A stretch of DNA of 64,000 nucleotides from NCBI GenBank assembly GCA_038248655.1, contig JBBRXG010000003.1, positions 1-64,000 on the forward strand, written 5' to 3'. Below the pieces are notes generated by a model, which saw only the letters and a list, made by a program, of their open reading frames with translations, was not told where the DNA came from and did not search any database. Below are positions 12,576 to 19,846 of this stretch, one piece after another. The stretch is from DATBLE01 sp038248655. Lineage in GTDB: Bacteria; Actinomycetota; Thermoleophilia; Gaiellales; Gaiellaceae. The position numbers and the translations under genes are program-made. How positions within the stretch are numbered: position 1 is the stretch's first letter; every line of letters begins with the position of its first letter.

Positions 12576-12616
12576 GGCGCGTCGGTGATCGCGAGGAACC
12601 TGCGGACGTGAACCAT
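12572..12616 (-). CDS. 14-residue leader ORF upstream of pyrR
   Basis: ATG at 12616 preceded by AAAGGAG with a 6-base gap, the clearest ribosome site in this operon. It encodes MVHVRRFLAITDAP and ends in TGA at 12572-12574, whose bases overlap the proposed CTG start of pyrR. Its ribosome site directly abuts the PyrR-binding hairpin, so PyrR binding would block entry to both. It could also be the authentic N-terminus of PyrR if one base were missing from the assembly. Confidence 0.55.
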
Positions 12617-12622
12617 CGAATA

Positions 12623-12647
12623 CTCCTTTCCGGCCTCTCTGGACCGG
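12623..12647 (-). promoter_or_regulatory. PyrR-binding hairpin overlapping the ribosome site
   Basis: The minus-strand RNA has CCGG, a bulged U, CC, loop AGAGA, GG, then CCGG (12630-12647), followed directly by AAAGGAG (12623-12629). The core UCCAGAGAGG matches the known PyrR-binding loop of the Bacillus pyr attenuators and is reported for actinobacterial pyr leaders too. No terminator follows, so translational repression is the likely mechanism. Confidence 0.85.
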
Positions 12648-12669
12648 GTTAAAGGAACGGTGCACCGGC

Positions 12670-12696
12670 AGACTATCCGGTCCCGAGGACGTCAGA
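12670..12696 (-). promoter_or_regulatory. Candidate pyr operon promoter
   Basis: Minus strand TCTGAC (12691-12696), 15-base spacer, TAGTCT (12670-12675). Transcription would begin near 12663, giving a leader of about 47 bases that contains the PyrR hairpin and the leader-ORF ribosome site. Confidence 0.5.
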
Positions 12697-12765
12697 GGTG
12701 ACGCGCGGCGGCTCGCTCGGTCAGCCGGCCGGCCAGGCGGGTGCGTCGTCGGCCGCGCTCCTCGG

Positions 12766-12999
12766 CTAGAGATCCGCGGCCGGGGCGTCCGGGTCGGTCA
12801 TCGCCTCGATCGCGTTTCTGGCCGCCTCGAGGGAGGCCTCGGGGACGAGCACTCGCTGGGGCGCGTCCTCGGTCTCCCGCGGATGATGCTCGACGGCCGT
12901 CTCCAGCTCGGACGCGATCCCGGCCTGGTCGAGAATCGCCTGGATCTCCTCGGCGTCCGTCACGTCCTCCGCCAGGGCGACCTGAACCATTCTCGTCAT
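12766..12999 (-). CDS. DUF2007-type small signal-transducing-like protein
   Basis: 77 aa. The pattern of an alternating helix (EEIQAILDQAGIASELET) and RVLVPEASLEAARNAIEAM fits the DUF2007 ferredoxin-like fold, whose function is unknown. The ATG overlaps the rnz stop (ATGA), so it is the distal gene of an rnz operon. About 100 bases separate it from the pyr promoter; in that stretch I see only the candidate pyr promoter. Confidence 0.75.
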   Translation of the reverse strand: MTRMVQVALAEDVTDAEEIQAILDQAGIASELETAVEHHPRETEDAPQRVLVPEASLEAARNAIEAMTDPDAPAADL

Positions 13000-14006
13000 C
13001 GTCGGGTCTCCTCGGCCACGGTCACGGCGGTCTCGACGGGTCGGGATTCTCCGCGACGGGGCACGGCACCCGCCTTGATCAAGAGCGGCCCGCCCCGCTC
13101 CTCGAAGCGAACGTCGATGATATCGAAGTCCTTCGGTACGACCGCCTCGGGAAAGGCCGCTCGCGCCTCTCTGGCCGCCTCCGGCCCGAAGTACCGGGTG
13201 GACAGGTGCGTCAGGGCGAGCATTCGCACCCCCGCGTCGCGCGCCAGCTCCGCGGCGTCGAGCGCAGTCGAGTGCGCCGTCTCGCGCGCGCGCTCGCGCT
13301 CGTCCTCGAGGAAGGTCGCCTCGTGGACGAGCAGGTCAGCGCCGCGAGCGGCCTCGAGCACGCTCGGCGCCGGCGCCGTGTCTCCTGCGATCACGACGGT
13401 CCGGCCGGGCCGGGGCTCGCCGAGCACCTGATCGGGCGTGACGACGCTGCCGTCGGCGAGCCTGACCGCCTCGCCGCGCTGGAGAGCGCCGCGCTCGGGG
13501 CCGGACGGGACACCGAGCGAGTCGGCGGTCGGGACGTCGAACCGGCCGGGGCGATCCTGCTCGACGAGGGCGTAGCCAACCGAGGAGACACCGTGCGCGA
13601 CCGGAAAGGTCGCGAGCCGGTAGCCGTCGCGCTCGAGGTCGTCGCCGGGCCCGAGCTCGACCAGCTCGTACGGATACGTGAGCCGGCCGAAGATCCGTCG
13701 CAACGAGCCGAAGAGATCCCCGAGGCCGGGCGGCCCGTAGATCGTAATCGGGGCCTCGCGCCCGCGCAGCGAGAAGGTCTTCAGCATTCCCGGCAGACCG
13801 AGATAGTGGTCGGCGTGGTAGTGGGTGAGGAAGACCTCGTGCAGGTCGAGGAGGCCGACGCTCGAGCGCAGCATCTGGCGTTGCGTGCCCTCGGCACAGT
13901 CGAACAGGAGCCGCTCGCCGCCGCGGCGGACGAGCAGCGCGGTCGGCGAGCGATCGGCGGTCGGCATCGAGCCGGCCGTGCCGAGGAAGACGAGGTCGAG
14001 ATCCAT
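12996..14006 (-). CDS. rnz: Ribonuclease Z (tRNA 3' endonuclease)
   Basis: 336 aa MBL-fold endonuclease that trims tRNA 3' ends. Starts MDLDLVFLGTAGSMPTADRS. The zinc motif THYHADHYLGLPG lies near residue 62, further ligands in VIAGDTAPA and LTHLSTRYFG, and HEATFLEDE is the Ala/His motif V region. Length is slightly above the short form (about 310). A TAGACT -10 element lies at 14023-14028, giving about 10-15 bases of leader. The next gene downstream is coupled. Confidence 0.93.
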   Translation of the reverse strand: MDLDLVFLGTAGSMPTADRSPTALLVRRGGERLLFDCAEGTQRQMLRSSVGLLDLHEVFLTHYHADHYLGLPGMLKTFSLRGREAPITIYGPPGLGDLFGSLRRIFGRLTYPYELVELGPGDDLERDGYRLATFPVAHGVSSVGYALVEQDRPGRFDVPTADSLGVPSGPERGALQRGEAVRLADGSVVTPDQVLGEPRPGRTVVIAGDTAPAPSVLEAARGADLLVHEATFLEDERERARETAHSTALDAAELARDAGVRMLALTHLSTRYFGPEAAREARAAFPEAVVPKDFDIIDVRFEERGGPLLIKAGAVPRRGESRPVETAVTVAEETRR

Positions 14007-14033
14007 GCCGGTTGTGCCGGCAAGTCTAGGTGC

Positions 14034-14273
14034 CTAGGGAAGGACGAGGCTCTGCCCGGGCCGGACGAGTGTGCCGGCGAGGTGGTTCTCGTCCTGCAGG
14101 CGCCAGACGCCTTCCCGCGGATCGCCCGCGTAGTGCGACGCGGCGATCGACCAGAGCGTGTCACCGGTTCGCACGACGTAGACCTGGGAATCACCGGCTC
14201 CCTCCGAGCGTCGGGCTCCCCACGCGACGGCGACGACGAGGATGGCGATGATCACGACGGCCCGGACGCACAT
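14034..14273 (-). CDS. Membrane-anchored LysM protein, YneA/Rv2719c-like
   Basis: 79 aa. A single N-terminal hydrophobic segment (about residues 4-19) is followed by one LysM domain: YVVRTGDTLWSIAASHYAG, DPREGVWRLQDENHL and VRPGQSLVLP. This is the architecture of Bacillus YneA and mycobacterial Rv2719c, SOS-induced cell-division suppressors encoded beside lexA. Here lexA is not adjacent, but a perfect LexA-type box lies 18 bases upstream of the ATG. I therefore infer an SOS-induced division inhibitor or cell-wall protein. The ATG is preceded by TACGAT nine bases away. Confidence 0.8.
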   Translation of the reverse strand: MCVRAVVIIAILVVAVAWGARRSEGAGDSQVYVVRTGDTLWSIAASHYAGDPREGVWRLQDENHLAGTLVRPGQSLVLP

Positions 14274-14280
14274 GTGTTCG

Positions 14281-15342
14281 TCATCGTAGTACGAACATGC
14301 GTTCGTGTCGAGGGAGGTCGGGCAGATGCGCGAGCACCGCGTCGAGGAGCCTGCCCGGGCCGAATCGGACCGGGTCGTCGGCCGTCAGGCCCGTCTCGGC
14401 CTCCGTCGCCTCGACCGCCGCGTGAGCCGCGTCCTCGTCCAGGTCGCGTGTGTTCAGGGCGATCGCGGCCACCGCAGCCCTGCGGATAGGAAGCGAGCTC
14501 GACTCGTGCAGCGCGACCAGCTCGGTGAGCGGCGGGAGCGGATGGCCCGGGTAGCCCTCCACTTCGGTCGCCCCCGCCTGGTGGCAGAGGACGAAGGCAT
14601 GGGGCGCGGAGCCATGGATCAGCGCGAGGGTGACGCCCGAGTATGCCGGGTGCACGAGCGAGCCCTGGCCCTCGACCCAGAGCAGCTTTCCCCCGCGCTC
14701 GGCGCCCTCGACGACGAGTCGCTCGGCGGCGCCGGCGACGAAGTCCGCGACGACCGCGTCCACGGAGATCCCCCACCCGGCGATCGCGATGCCCGTCTGG
14801 CCCGTCGGGACGAACCGCGAGGCGATGCCCCGGCGCCGCGCCTCCCGGTCGAGCTCGAGCGAGACGGTCATCTTCCCGATCGCGCAGTCCGAGCCGACCG
14901 TGAGCACGATCCGCGCGCCCACCTCGAGGTTCGCCCCGGTCGGGACGTTCAGGCCGCCCGGCGGCTTGCGGAGGTCGCGGAGCTCGACGCCGTGCCGGCG
15001 GGCGAGCGCGACCAGCTCCGGGTCGTCGGTCACGTACTCGTGCAGCCCGTTCTCGAGGTCGAGGCCCGCCGTGATCGCGCTCTTCAGGAGCTCGTGCCAC
15101 GCAGGCGGGAACCGCCCACCCTGCGTCGCGACGCCGACCAGCGCGGTCGTCGGCTCGTAGGCGAGCGCCTCCTCGACCGTTTCGACGATCGGGACTCCTC
15201 CGTGGCTCTCCCCTGCGCGCTCGGAGTCGAGGATCGCAACCGTCGGCGCGTCGCCGTATCGGAGCACGCCGCGCATCGTCTTCCCGTAGTGCGGGTCGCC
15301 GCTCCGGCCCTCGGCGAGAATCAGGTACCGCTTTCGGTTCAC
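14281..15342 (-). CDS. dgcN: DUF1611 family protein, DgcN-like (D-glutamate catabolism)
   Basis: 353 aa. An N-terminal Rossmann-like part (to about 120) precedes a P-loop-type domain with VGSDCAIGKMTVSLELDREA, and then GQTGIAIAGWGISVDAVV and VEGQGSLVHPAYSGVTLALI. This is the DUF1611 family. In proteobacteria DgcN pairs with the enolase-superfamily enzyme DgcA to convert D-Glu through N-acetylated intermediates. The dgcA-like gene lies immediately upstream on the same strand, which supports that assignment here. GTG start at 15342; 92 bases holding two palindromic repeats separate the pair. Confidence 0.75.
   Translation of the reverse strand: MNRKRYLILAEGRSGDPHYGKTMRGVLRYGDAPTVAILDSERAGESHGGVPIVETVEEALAYEPTTALVGVATQGGRFPPAWHELLKSAITAGLDLENGLHEYVTDDPELVALARRHGVELRDLRKPPGGLNVPTGANLEVGARIVLTVGSDCAIGKMTVSLELDREARRRGIASRFVPTGQTGIAIAGWGISVDAVVADFVAGAAERLVVEGAERGGKLLWVEGQGSLVHPAYSGVTLALIHGSAPHAFVLCHQAGATEVEGYPGHPLPPLTELVALHESSSLPIRRAAVAAIALNTRDLDEDAAHAAVEATEAETGLTADDPVRFGPGRLLDAVLAHLPDLPRHERMFVLR
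14292..14305. promoter_or_regulatory. LexA (SOS) box
   Basis: CGAACATGCGTTCG, a perfect palindrome of the Gram-positive/actinobacterial SOS consensus CGAAC-N4-GTTCG. It lies just upstream of the -10 region of the LysM gene and overlaps the last codons of the preceding DUF1611 gene. LexA binding here would block LysM transcription. Confidence 0.8.
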
Positions 15343-15351
15343 TTCAGTATC

Positions 15352-15364
15352 GGGGTCTGACCCC
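15352..15364. repeat. Dispersed palindrome, copy 1
   Basis: GGGGTCTGACCCC, arms GGGGTC/GACCCC around one base. It is followed by GTGACGAGACTGCAAC, a sequence partly shared with the copy at 49486. Confidence 0.8.
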
Positions 15365-15434
15365 GTGACGAGACTGCAACTTCTGCACGAGGCAAGCGTT
15401 CATGCGGTTCGCGTGCCGCTCCGTGTGCCTTCTG

Positions 15435-16466
15435 TCACGCTTTCGCCACGCTCTCGTAACGGGGTCTGACCCCGAGTCCGGGCTCCACCGATGGGGTCTG
15501 CACGCCGTCGACGAGCTCGACGCCCGGCCACGGATCGTCGGCGAGCAGGAGGTTTCCGTCCAGGTCCACGTGGTCGCACAGGCTCGCGATCGCGGCACCG
15601 GCGGCGATCCCGAGCCCCGACTCGACCATGCACCCGAGCATCACGCCAAGGCCGAGGGCGCGGGCGGCGTGCGCCATCCGTACGGCCTCGTGGATCCCGC
15701 CCGACTTCGCCAGCTTGATGTTGACGCCGTGCGCGATCCGGGCGCAGGCGGCGACGTCGTGGAGCGTGTGACAGTCCTCGTCCACGTAGATCGGAAGCGG
15801 GGCCCGCTTCTTCAGCTCGTGACCCTCCGCGTCGCCCGCCGGCAGCGGCTGCTCACAGTACTCGACGCCGAGCTCGGCCAGCTGCGGCAACGCATCGAGC
15901 GCCTGGTCGAGCGTCCAGAACTCGTTCACGTCGACCTGCAAAGGAACACCGGTCACGCCACGGACGGCGCGGACCCGCTCGACGTCGAGCCCGTCGCCGC
16001 CGCCCAGCTTCAGCTTCAGCCGTTTGAACCGCCCGTCGGCCTCTACACGTTCGGCGCTGCGCGCCATCTCGTCCGGCCCGGCGAGGCCGATCGTCCGTGC
16101 CGTCGGCGGCCCGAGGCGCTCGAGCCCGAGCACGTGCCAGACCGGTTCGCCGAGCAGCTTCCCGCACAGGTCGTGCAGGGCGGCGTCGATCGCCGACCGG
16201 GCCGCGAACTGCTCGGCCGGCAGACGCCCGAGCACCTCTTCGAGCGCGAACGGATCGTCTCCGAGGTCGCCGGCGACGAGCTCCGCATACCCGAGCGCGG
16301 ACTCGGCCGACTCGTCATACCGATCGATCGGCGCCCCCTCCCCGAACCCGGACACTCCCTCGTGGCGGATCTCGACCTCGACCACGTCGGCCCTGTCCTG
16401 CGAGCCCCGCGCGATCGTGAACGTCTCGGCCAGCTCGAGAGAGACGATCCGGGCCCTCAACTCCAC
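15435..16466 (-). CDS. dgcA: Enolase-superfamily racemase/epimerase, DgcA-like
   Basis: 343 aa. Muconate-lactonizing subgroup: N-terminal cap domain, then a barrel with the catalytic KxK in LKLKLGGGDG, metal ligands Asp (VDVNEFW), Glu (CEQPLPAG) and Asp (IYVDEDCHT), and the second catalytic Lys in NIKLAKSGG. Dipeptide epimerases and N-acetyl-D-Glu racemase DgcA share this layout; the DUF1611 neighbour favours DgcA. GTG start at 16466 with TAGTGT exactly 6 bases upstream, suggesting a leaderless mRNA. The C-terminal GVRPR comes from a dispersed palindrome. Confidence 0.8.
   Translation of the reverse strand: MELRARIVSLELAETFTIARGSQDRADVVEVEIRHEGVSGFGEGAPIDRYDESAESALGYAELVAGDLGDDPFALEEVLGRLPAEQFAARSAIDAALHDLCGKLLGEPVWHVLGLERLGPPTARTIGLAGPDEMARSAERVEADGRFKRLKLKLGGGDGLDVERVRAVRGVTGVPLQVDVNEFWTLDQALDALPQLAELGVEYCEQPLPAGDAEGHELKKRAPLPIYVDEDCHTLHDVAACARIAHGVNIKLAKSGGIHEAVRMAHAARALGLGVMLGCMVESGLGIAAGAAIASLCDHVDLDGNLLLADDPWPGVELVDGVQTPSVEPGLGVRPRYESVAKA
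15461..15473. repeat. Dispersed palindrome, copy 2
   Basis: GGGGTCTGACCCC inside the 3' end of the dgcA-like gene, where it encodes the residues GVRP near the C-terminus. Together with copy 1 it brackets the dgcA-dgcN intergenic region. Confidence 0.8.
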
Positions 16467-16471
16467 GCCGG

Positions 16472-16478
16472 TACACTA
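16472..16478. promoter_or_regulatory. Back-to-back -10 elements of tRNA-Arg and dgcA
   Basis: TACACT (16472-16477, plus) ends 11 bases before tRNA-Arg. TAGTGT (16473-16478, minus) ends 6 bases before the GTG of dgcA. The two hexamers overlap on opposite strands. Confidence 0.5.
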
Positions 16479-16488
16479 CGGCGCGCCA

Positions 16489-16561
16489 GCGCCTGTAGCT
16501 CAGGGGATAGAGCGCGCGCCTCCGGAGCGCGAGGTCGCAGGTTCGATTCCTGCCAGGCGCA
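16489..16561 (+). tRNA. tRNA-Arg (CCG)
   Basis: 73 nt. Acceptor arms GCGCCTG/CAGGCGC pair fully. The D-arm GCTC...GAGC, the anticodon stem CGCGC/GCGCG with loop CTCCGGA (anticodon CCG), and the T-arm GCAGG-TTCGATT-CCTGC are all complete. It ends with discriminator A, without encoded CCA. Confidence 0.96.
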
Positions 16562-16655
16562 ATCGCGGTCGTCCGGAGGGGACTCGACACCGCTTCCCGG
16601 TTGCCGCCGCAGTAGGATGTGACGGCCATGCGGACGGACGACCCCCTCAGTACGA

Positions 16656-17639
16656 ATGCCCAATCTGCCTCGCATCAAGCGGACGGGCGCGCCTGCGGCG
16701 GTCGAGGCAGTCGGCCCGCGCGAGCCGCGGCTCGCTGAGCTCACCGCCCACGGTCTCACCTGGGCCCACCTCGACGCCCCGACAGCAGACGAGGCGGCCC
16801 AGCTGGCCGGGCGGTTCGGCTGGCACCCGCTCGACCTCGAGGACGTCCTCTCGAAGCGCCAGCGGCCGAAGGTGGACGAGTACCCCGAGTACCTGTTCGT
16901 CGTCCTTCACTTCCCCGTGTACGACAAGGCAGTCCAGCGACTGAACGCCGGCGAGCTCGACGCCTTCCTCGGTCCCGGCTACCTCGTCACGCTGCCCACG
17001 GTCGAGCTCCTGCCGGTGACGCGGCTCTTCCTGCGCTGCAAGGAGGACGAGGAGCTGCGGGAGAACCTGTTCTCGAAGGGGTCCGGCTACCTGCTCTACC
17101 ACGTCCTCGACGATCTCTTCGACTACTGCTTCCCGATCCTCGACAAGATCGGTCACAAGCTCGACTCGATCGAGGACGAGATGTTCGTGGGCCGTGCCGA
17201 GGACGTCGTCCGCGATCTCTCGAACGTGAAGCAGGAGATCATCTCCTACCGCAAGATCATCAAGCCCGAGCGCTCGACCCTGCGTCTGCTCGAGCGACAC
17301 GTGCCCCGCTACCTGCCGAAGGAGCTCGATCTCTACTTCGACGACATCGTCGACGCCTCGGAGCGGGTCTGGGACCTGCTCGACAACTACAAGGAGGTCG
17401 TCGAGGGCCTCGAGCAGACGAACGAGTCGGTGATCTCGCACCGGCAGAACAACGTGCTGCGCATTCTCACGGTGTTCAGCGTCGTGCTCCTCCCGCTGAC
17501 GCTGATCTCCGGCATCTTCGGGATGAACGTCGACTTCCCCGGGTTCGGCACCGCCGAGGCGTTCTGGGTGATCGCCGGCGTGATGATCGGCCTGGCCGCC
17601 GGACTGGTCGGCTTCTTCCGCTACAAGCGCTGGCTCTGA
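16656..17639 (+). CDS. corA: CorA family Mg2+/divalent cation transporter
   Basis: 327 aa. A long cytoplasmic N-terminal domain (HLDAPTADEAAQLAGRFGWH, VDEYPEYLFVVLHFP) and a helical stalk are followed by two C-terminal membrane helices (about 270-325). The signature IFGMNVDFPG contains the GMN selectivity motif between them. Length and layout are standard for CorA. The ATG at 16656 lies 95 bases after tRNA-Arg. An upstream ATG (16628) opens a short different frame; I do not call it. Confidence 0.93.
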   Translation: MPNLPRIKRTGAPAAVEAVGPREPRLAELTAHGLTWAHLDAPTADEAAQLAGRFGWHPLDLEDVLSKRQRPKVDEYPEYLFVVLHFPVYDKAVQRLNAGELDAFLGPGYLVTLPTVELLPVTRLFLRCKEDEELRENLFSKGSGYLLYHVLDDLFDYCFPILDKIGHKLDSIEDEMFVGRAEDVVRDLSNVKQEIISYRKIIKPERSTLRLLERHVPRYLPKELDLYFDDIVDASERVWDLLDNYKEVVEGLEQTNESVISHRQNNVLRILTVFSVVLLPLTLISGIFGMNVDFPGFGTAEAFWVIAGVMIGLAAGLVGFFRYKRWL

Positions 17640-17711
17640 ACGGGAGTGCAAACCCGGTCCGCATCACGCACGTGACGCACCGATGAGCAGCGCGGACCCC
17701 AGGAGGCTCGG

Positions 17712-18197
17712 GTGGTGACGAAGCAGCTATGGGCACCGTGGCGGCTGGAGTACATCCGGCAGGCGGACGAGCTGGACGCGTGCGTGTTCTGCCGGGCAGC
17801 CGACGGGCCCGACGAGGATCTCCTCGTCGTCGATCGCGGCGAGGCCGCGTTCGTCCTCCTGAACAGGTTCCCGTACGCCTCCGGCCACCTGATGGTCGCC
17901 CCGTATCGACATGCCGGTGATTTCGGCGGGCTGTCGGACGCCGAGGCGCTCGAGTTGCACCGGCTGGCCGAGCGCGGGATCGCCGCGCTCGCCGAGACCT
18001 TCGAACCGCAGGGCTACAACCTCGGCTGGAACCTCGGACGGACCGCCGGCGCCGGCGTGGTCGACCACGTCCATCTGCACGTCGTGCCCCGCTGGGCGGG
18101 CGACACGAACTTCATGCCGGTGCTCGCCGACGTCAAGGTGCTGCCCGAGCACCTGAGCGAGACGCGCGCGAAGCTGGCGGCGGCCTGGCCCCGTTAG
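17712..18197 (+). CDS. HIT family nucleotide hydrolase/phosphorylase-like protein
   Basis: 161 aa. The histidine triad VVDHVHLHVVPRWAGDTNF lies near residues 116-134; CVFCRAAD near residue 25 is the half zinc motif seen in this branch, and NRFPYASGHLMVAPYRH is the nucleotide-binding region. The WAPWRLEYI start resembles actinobacterial Ap4A phosphorylase-like HIT proteins. AGGAGG at 17701 precedes the tandem GTG GTG start. It is convergent with the IacB-like gene; their ends touch. Confidence 0.9.
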   Translation: MVTKQLWAPWRLEYIRQADELDACVFCRAADGPDEDLLVVDRGEAAFVLLNRFPYASGHLMVAPYRHAGDFGGLSDAEALELHRLAERGIAALAETFEPQGYNLGWNLGRTAGAGVVDHVHLHVVPRWAGDTNFMPVLADVKVLPEHLSETRAKLAAAWPR

Positions 18198-18577
18198 GCG
18201 TTGCCGAAGAAGAGCGGTCGGCCGACGCGCGCCTCGACCCTCAGGTACCGCCAGAGCCGAAAGCCCTCCACCTCCGACTCGCGGACGAGGTTGCACACGG
18301 CCGCGACCGCCTCCAGTGACGGCGCGTCGGCCAGGATGTACGCCGTCCACGGCCAGGTCGCGGACGAGCCCACCATCAGCTCGTCGTCGTCGAGCGTGCC
18401 CAGCACCTCCAGCCCGAAGCGTCCGCCGAGGTCGGAGAACGCCCGGGTGATCCCCTCGACGATCGACGGCACGCGCGCCGGCTCCTCGTCGAAGAAGCTC
18501 TGCGTCACGCCGATGCAGAAGAGAACGCGGAAACCCTCCCCGCGGACGTTCCGATAGCTCGCCGCCGTCTCGCCCAT
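18194..18577 (-). CDS. Small conserved protein, IacB-like
   Basis: 127 aa from an ATG at 18577. The motifs FRVLFCIGVTQSFFDEEP, VLGTLDDDELMVG, PWTAYILADAPSLEAV and LWRYLRVEARVGRPLF resemble IacB, a small protein of unknown activity in the indole-3-acetate degradation cluster. I recall this family from memory, so the match should be treated as tentative. The gene is divergent from the acyl-CoA dehydrogenase that opens the catabolic cluster, with 37 bases between the starts, which suggests co-function. Confidence 0.55.
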   Translation of the reverse strand: MGETAASYRNVRGEGFRVLFCIGVTQSFFDEEPARVPSIVEGITRAFSDLGGRFGLEVLGTLDDDELMVGSSATWPWTAYILADAPSLEAVAAVCNLVRESEVEGFRLWRYLRVEARVGRPLFFGNA

Positions 18578-18614
18578 CTTGCAACGTCTCCCGCCGCGTG
18601 AGACCGTACCAGCT

Positions 18615-19823
18615 GTGGAACGGCCGTTCACCAGTCGGGAGCGGGAGATCCTCGAGCTGACAGGGCGACTCGCGGACGCGTTCGCCGAGCGCGCCCCCGG
18701 GCACGACCGCGAGTCGACCTTCCCCTTCGAGAACTACGAGGACATGCGCGAGGCCGGCTATCTCGGCCTCACCGTCCCGGAGGAGCTCGGCGGAATGGGT
18801 GCGTCGCTGTGGGAGCTGATCGTCGCCCAGGAGCGCCTGGCGATGGGCGACGGCTCGACCGCCCTCGCTGTCAACATGCACGTCTCGCCGATCGGGCAGC
18901 TCGCCTCGCTCTGGCGTACGTCGGGCGACGTAGAGCTTGCGGACGTCCTCACCCGGGCCGGAGACGGCCGTCTCGTCTATGCGTCGATGTCGGCCGAGCC
19001 GGGCGACCCGCTCCTGATGAGCTCGACGACGATCGCGCGCCGCGTGGACGGCGGTTACCGGGTGACCGGCAAGAAGATCTTCGGCACCGAGTCGGCGGTC
19101 TGCACCGAATTCTCCACGCGCGCGCTCGACGAGGAGCGCGGCCGCGTGCTCTTCTTCCGCGTCCCGCGCGACGCCGACGGTCTCCGGTTCAAGGACACCT
19201 GGGACACGATGGGCATGCGGGGGACGCTCTCGAACGACTTCGAGCTGGAGAACGTGTTCGTGCCGGACGAAGCGATCTTCCACTCCTACCCGGCCGACCA
19301 CTTCGACGGGACGATGCTGAAGACGGTGTGGGGCTGGGCGATGCCGACCTTCGGCGCCGTCTATCTGGGGATCGGCGCGGGCGCGACGGCGCTCGCGCGC
19401 GCGCAGGTCGAGGCCCGCGGACGGCAGGGCGACCCCCAGGTCCAGCACGTGTTCGCGGAGATGGAGGTGCTGCTCGAGACGGCGCGCGCGGTGCTCTACC
19501 GTCACGCGCAGGAGATGGACAGCGGAGCCCTGTACTCGGTGCCGGTGCAGGACGGCATGGCTCGAGCCGTGCTGACGAAGTACGTGTGCACCAACAACGC
19601 CGTCGCGATCGTCGACCGGGCCCTCCACGTCGTCGGAGGAGCCGGCTACTTCCGTCGTCTCCCGCTCGAGCGGATGTACCGCGACGTCAGGGCGGGACCG
19701 ATCATGCCGTACAACAACCTGGAGGCCCATGACCTGTTCGGGCGGAACGCGCTCGGGATCGAGATCGCGCCCGCCGTCCCGCTGGCCGCCGATGACGAGC
19801 CGTCGGCCAGCATCATCCCCTGA
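18615..19823 (+). CDS. Acyl-CoA dehydrogenase family protein
   Basis: 402 aa from a GTG at 18615; an in-frame TTG start 12 codons earlier would run into the divergent gene. All three domains are visible: N-terminal helices (AGYLGLTVPEELGGMGAS), middle beta domain (YASMSAEPGDPLLMSS, TWDTMGMRGTLSNDFELENVFVP) and C-terminal helices (ALHVVGGAGYFRRLPLERMYRDVRAG). It oxidises an acyl-CoA or similar substrate with FAD. First gene of an operon with the solute-binding protein and an SDR, pointing to a beta-oxidation-like step on an imported substrate. Confidence 0.9.
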   Translation: MERPFTSREREILELTGRLADAFAERAPGHDRESTFPFENYEDMREAGYLGLTVPEELGGMGASLWELIVAQERLAMGDGSTALAVNMHVSPIGQLASLWRTSGDVELADVLTRAGDGRLVYASMSAEPGDPLLMSSTTIARRVDGGYRVTGKKIFGTESAVCTEFSTRALDEERGRVLFFRVPRDADGLRFKDTWDTMGMRGTLSNDFELENVFVPDEAIFHSYPADHFDGTMLKTVWGWAMPTFGAVYLGIGAGATALARAQVEARGRQGDPQVQHVFAEMEVLLETARAVLYRHAQEMDSGALYSVPVQDGMARAVLTKYVCTNNAVAIVDRALHVVGGAGYFRRLPLERMYRDVRAGPIMPYNNLEAHDLFGRNALGIEIAPAVPLAADDEPSASIIP

Positions 19824-19846
19824 ACGACCAACCGAGGAGGGACAGC

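Noticed and set aside
16628..16738. A short ORF starting at the ATG at 16628 before corA
   Set aside because: It overlaps the corA start in another frame and encodes an Arg/Ser-rich peptide without support.
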